Translations under genes and position numbers: made by a program
DNA from: an uncultured Eubacteriales bacterium
GTDB lineage: Bacteria; Bacillota; Clostridia; Oscillospirales; CAG-272
NCBI GenBank assembly: GCA_905187695.1
Contig: CAJJIY010000006.1
Span: 1 to 59,917 of the forward strand
Reading direction: 5' to 3'
DNA: 59,917 bases
In this document: positions 59,892 through 59,917 of the stretch, piece after piece
How the letters are laid out: the number at the start of each line of letters is the position of its first letter
Numbering within the stretch: position 1 is the stretch's first letter
Notes under the pieces: generated by a model
Database searches by the model: none
Seen by the model: only the letters and a program-made list of their open reading frames with translations
What the model was told of the DNA's origin: nothing

Positions 59892-59917
59892 TAAAAACCC
59901 GCCCGCCATCTTTTGAT

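Noticed and set aside
1..59917. CRISPR arrays, rRNA or tRNA genes, insertion sequences, prophage genes
   Set aside because: Looked for repeat-spacer patterns, cloverleaf or rRNA stretches and transposase or integrase motifs; none seen.

Overview
The window is typical chromosome of a spore-forming, low-to-mid-GC Gram-positive bacterium, most likely class Clostridia. The evidence is a pro-sigma-K-type sporulation sigma factor, a GerA/SpoVAF-family germination protein, a MecA adaptor, AddAB instead of RecBCD, HPr with both His15 and Ser46, type 4 uracil-DNA glycosylase, PPi-type phosphofructokinase, and perfect or near-perfect sigma-A promoters with 17-bp spacers. I cannot place it to genus. About 50 genes are packed tightly. 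No gene-free stretch exceeds 300 bases; the longest are 11887-12137, 45368-45591 and 48195-48439, and their contents are listed.

Layout. 1-11.9 kb (minus strand): a reduced dcw cluster, mraZ-rsmH-(ftsL-like)-[two terminators]-PBP-murE-murF-mraY-ftsW-murG-[hairpin, promoter]-ftsZ. murB, murC, murD, divIB/ftsQ and ftsA are absent from it. 12.1-17.7 kb: a radical SAM protein, a type Ic aspartate aminotransferase, a DinG-like helicase with a probable nuclease domain, and mecA. 17.8-23.3 kb: a five-gene sugar operon (TIM-barrel epimerase/lyase, Gfo/Idh oxidoreductase, second TIM-barrel protein, NagB, SGNH esterase), divergent from an AraC regulator across a compact double promoter with repeated GGACA elements. 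23.3-28.4 kb: uracil-DNA glycosylase, AEC transporter, an orphan GerA/SpoVAF protein, PPi-phosphofructokinase and sigK. 28.4-32.5 kb: two tandem cytoplasmic GH20 hexosaminidase paralogues. 32.5-36.3 kb: a polysaccharide locus (glycosyltransferase, EpsG-like polymerase, Wzx flippase).

36.4-41.0 kb: ptsH, then a translationally coupled run uvrC-rsmD-coaD-EamA transporter-small membrane protein. 41.2-45.4 kb: rimM-trmD continuing into an O-antigen ligase/polymerase and two small membrane-anchored proteins. 45.5-48.2 kb (plus strand): yajC, a TIGR04086-type membrane protein and an ABC exporter. 48.2-52.1 kb: an unexplained promoter plus small ORF and perfect hairpin, then htrA-response regulator-sensor kinase (read on the minus strand). 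52.2-59.9 kb (plus strand): a short QueG-like protein, addB and addA.

The best candidate for an undescribed system is the AraC-controlled sugar operon beside the two GH20 genes. It joins oxidation (Gfo/Idh), two metal-dependent TIM-barrel enzymes, glucosamine-6-phosphate deamination and de-esterification, with no nagA in view. This suggests a non-standard route for a modified amino sugar or glycoside, but the substrate cannot be read from sequence. The second is the 48265-48534 transcript-like unit.
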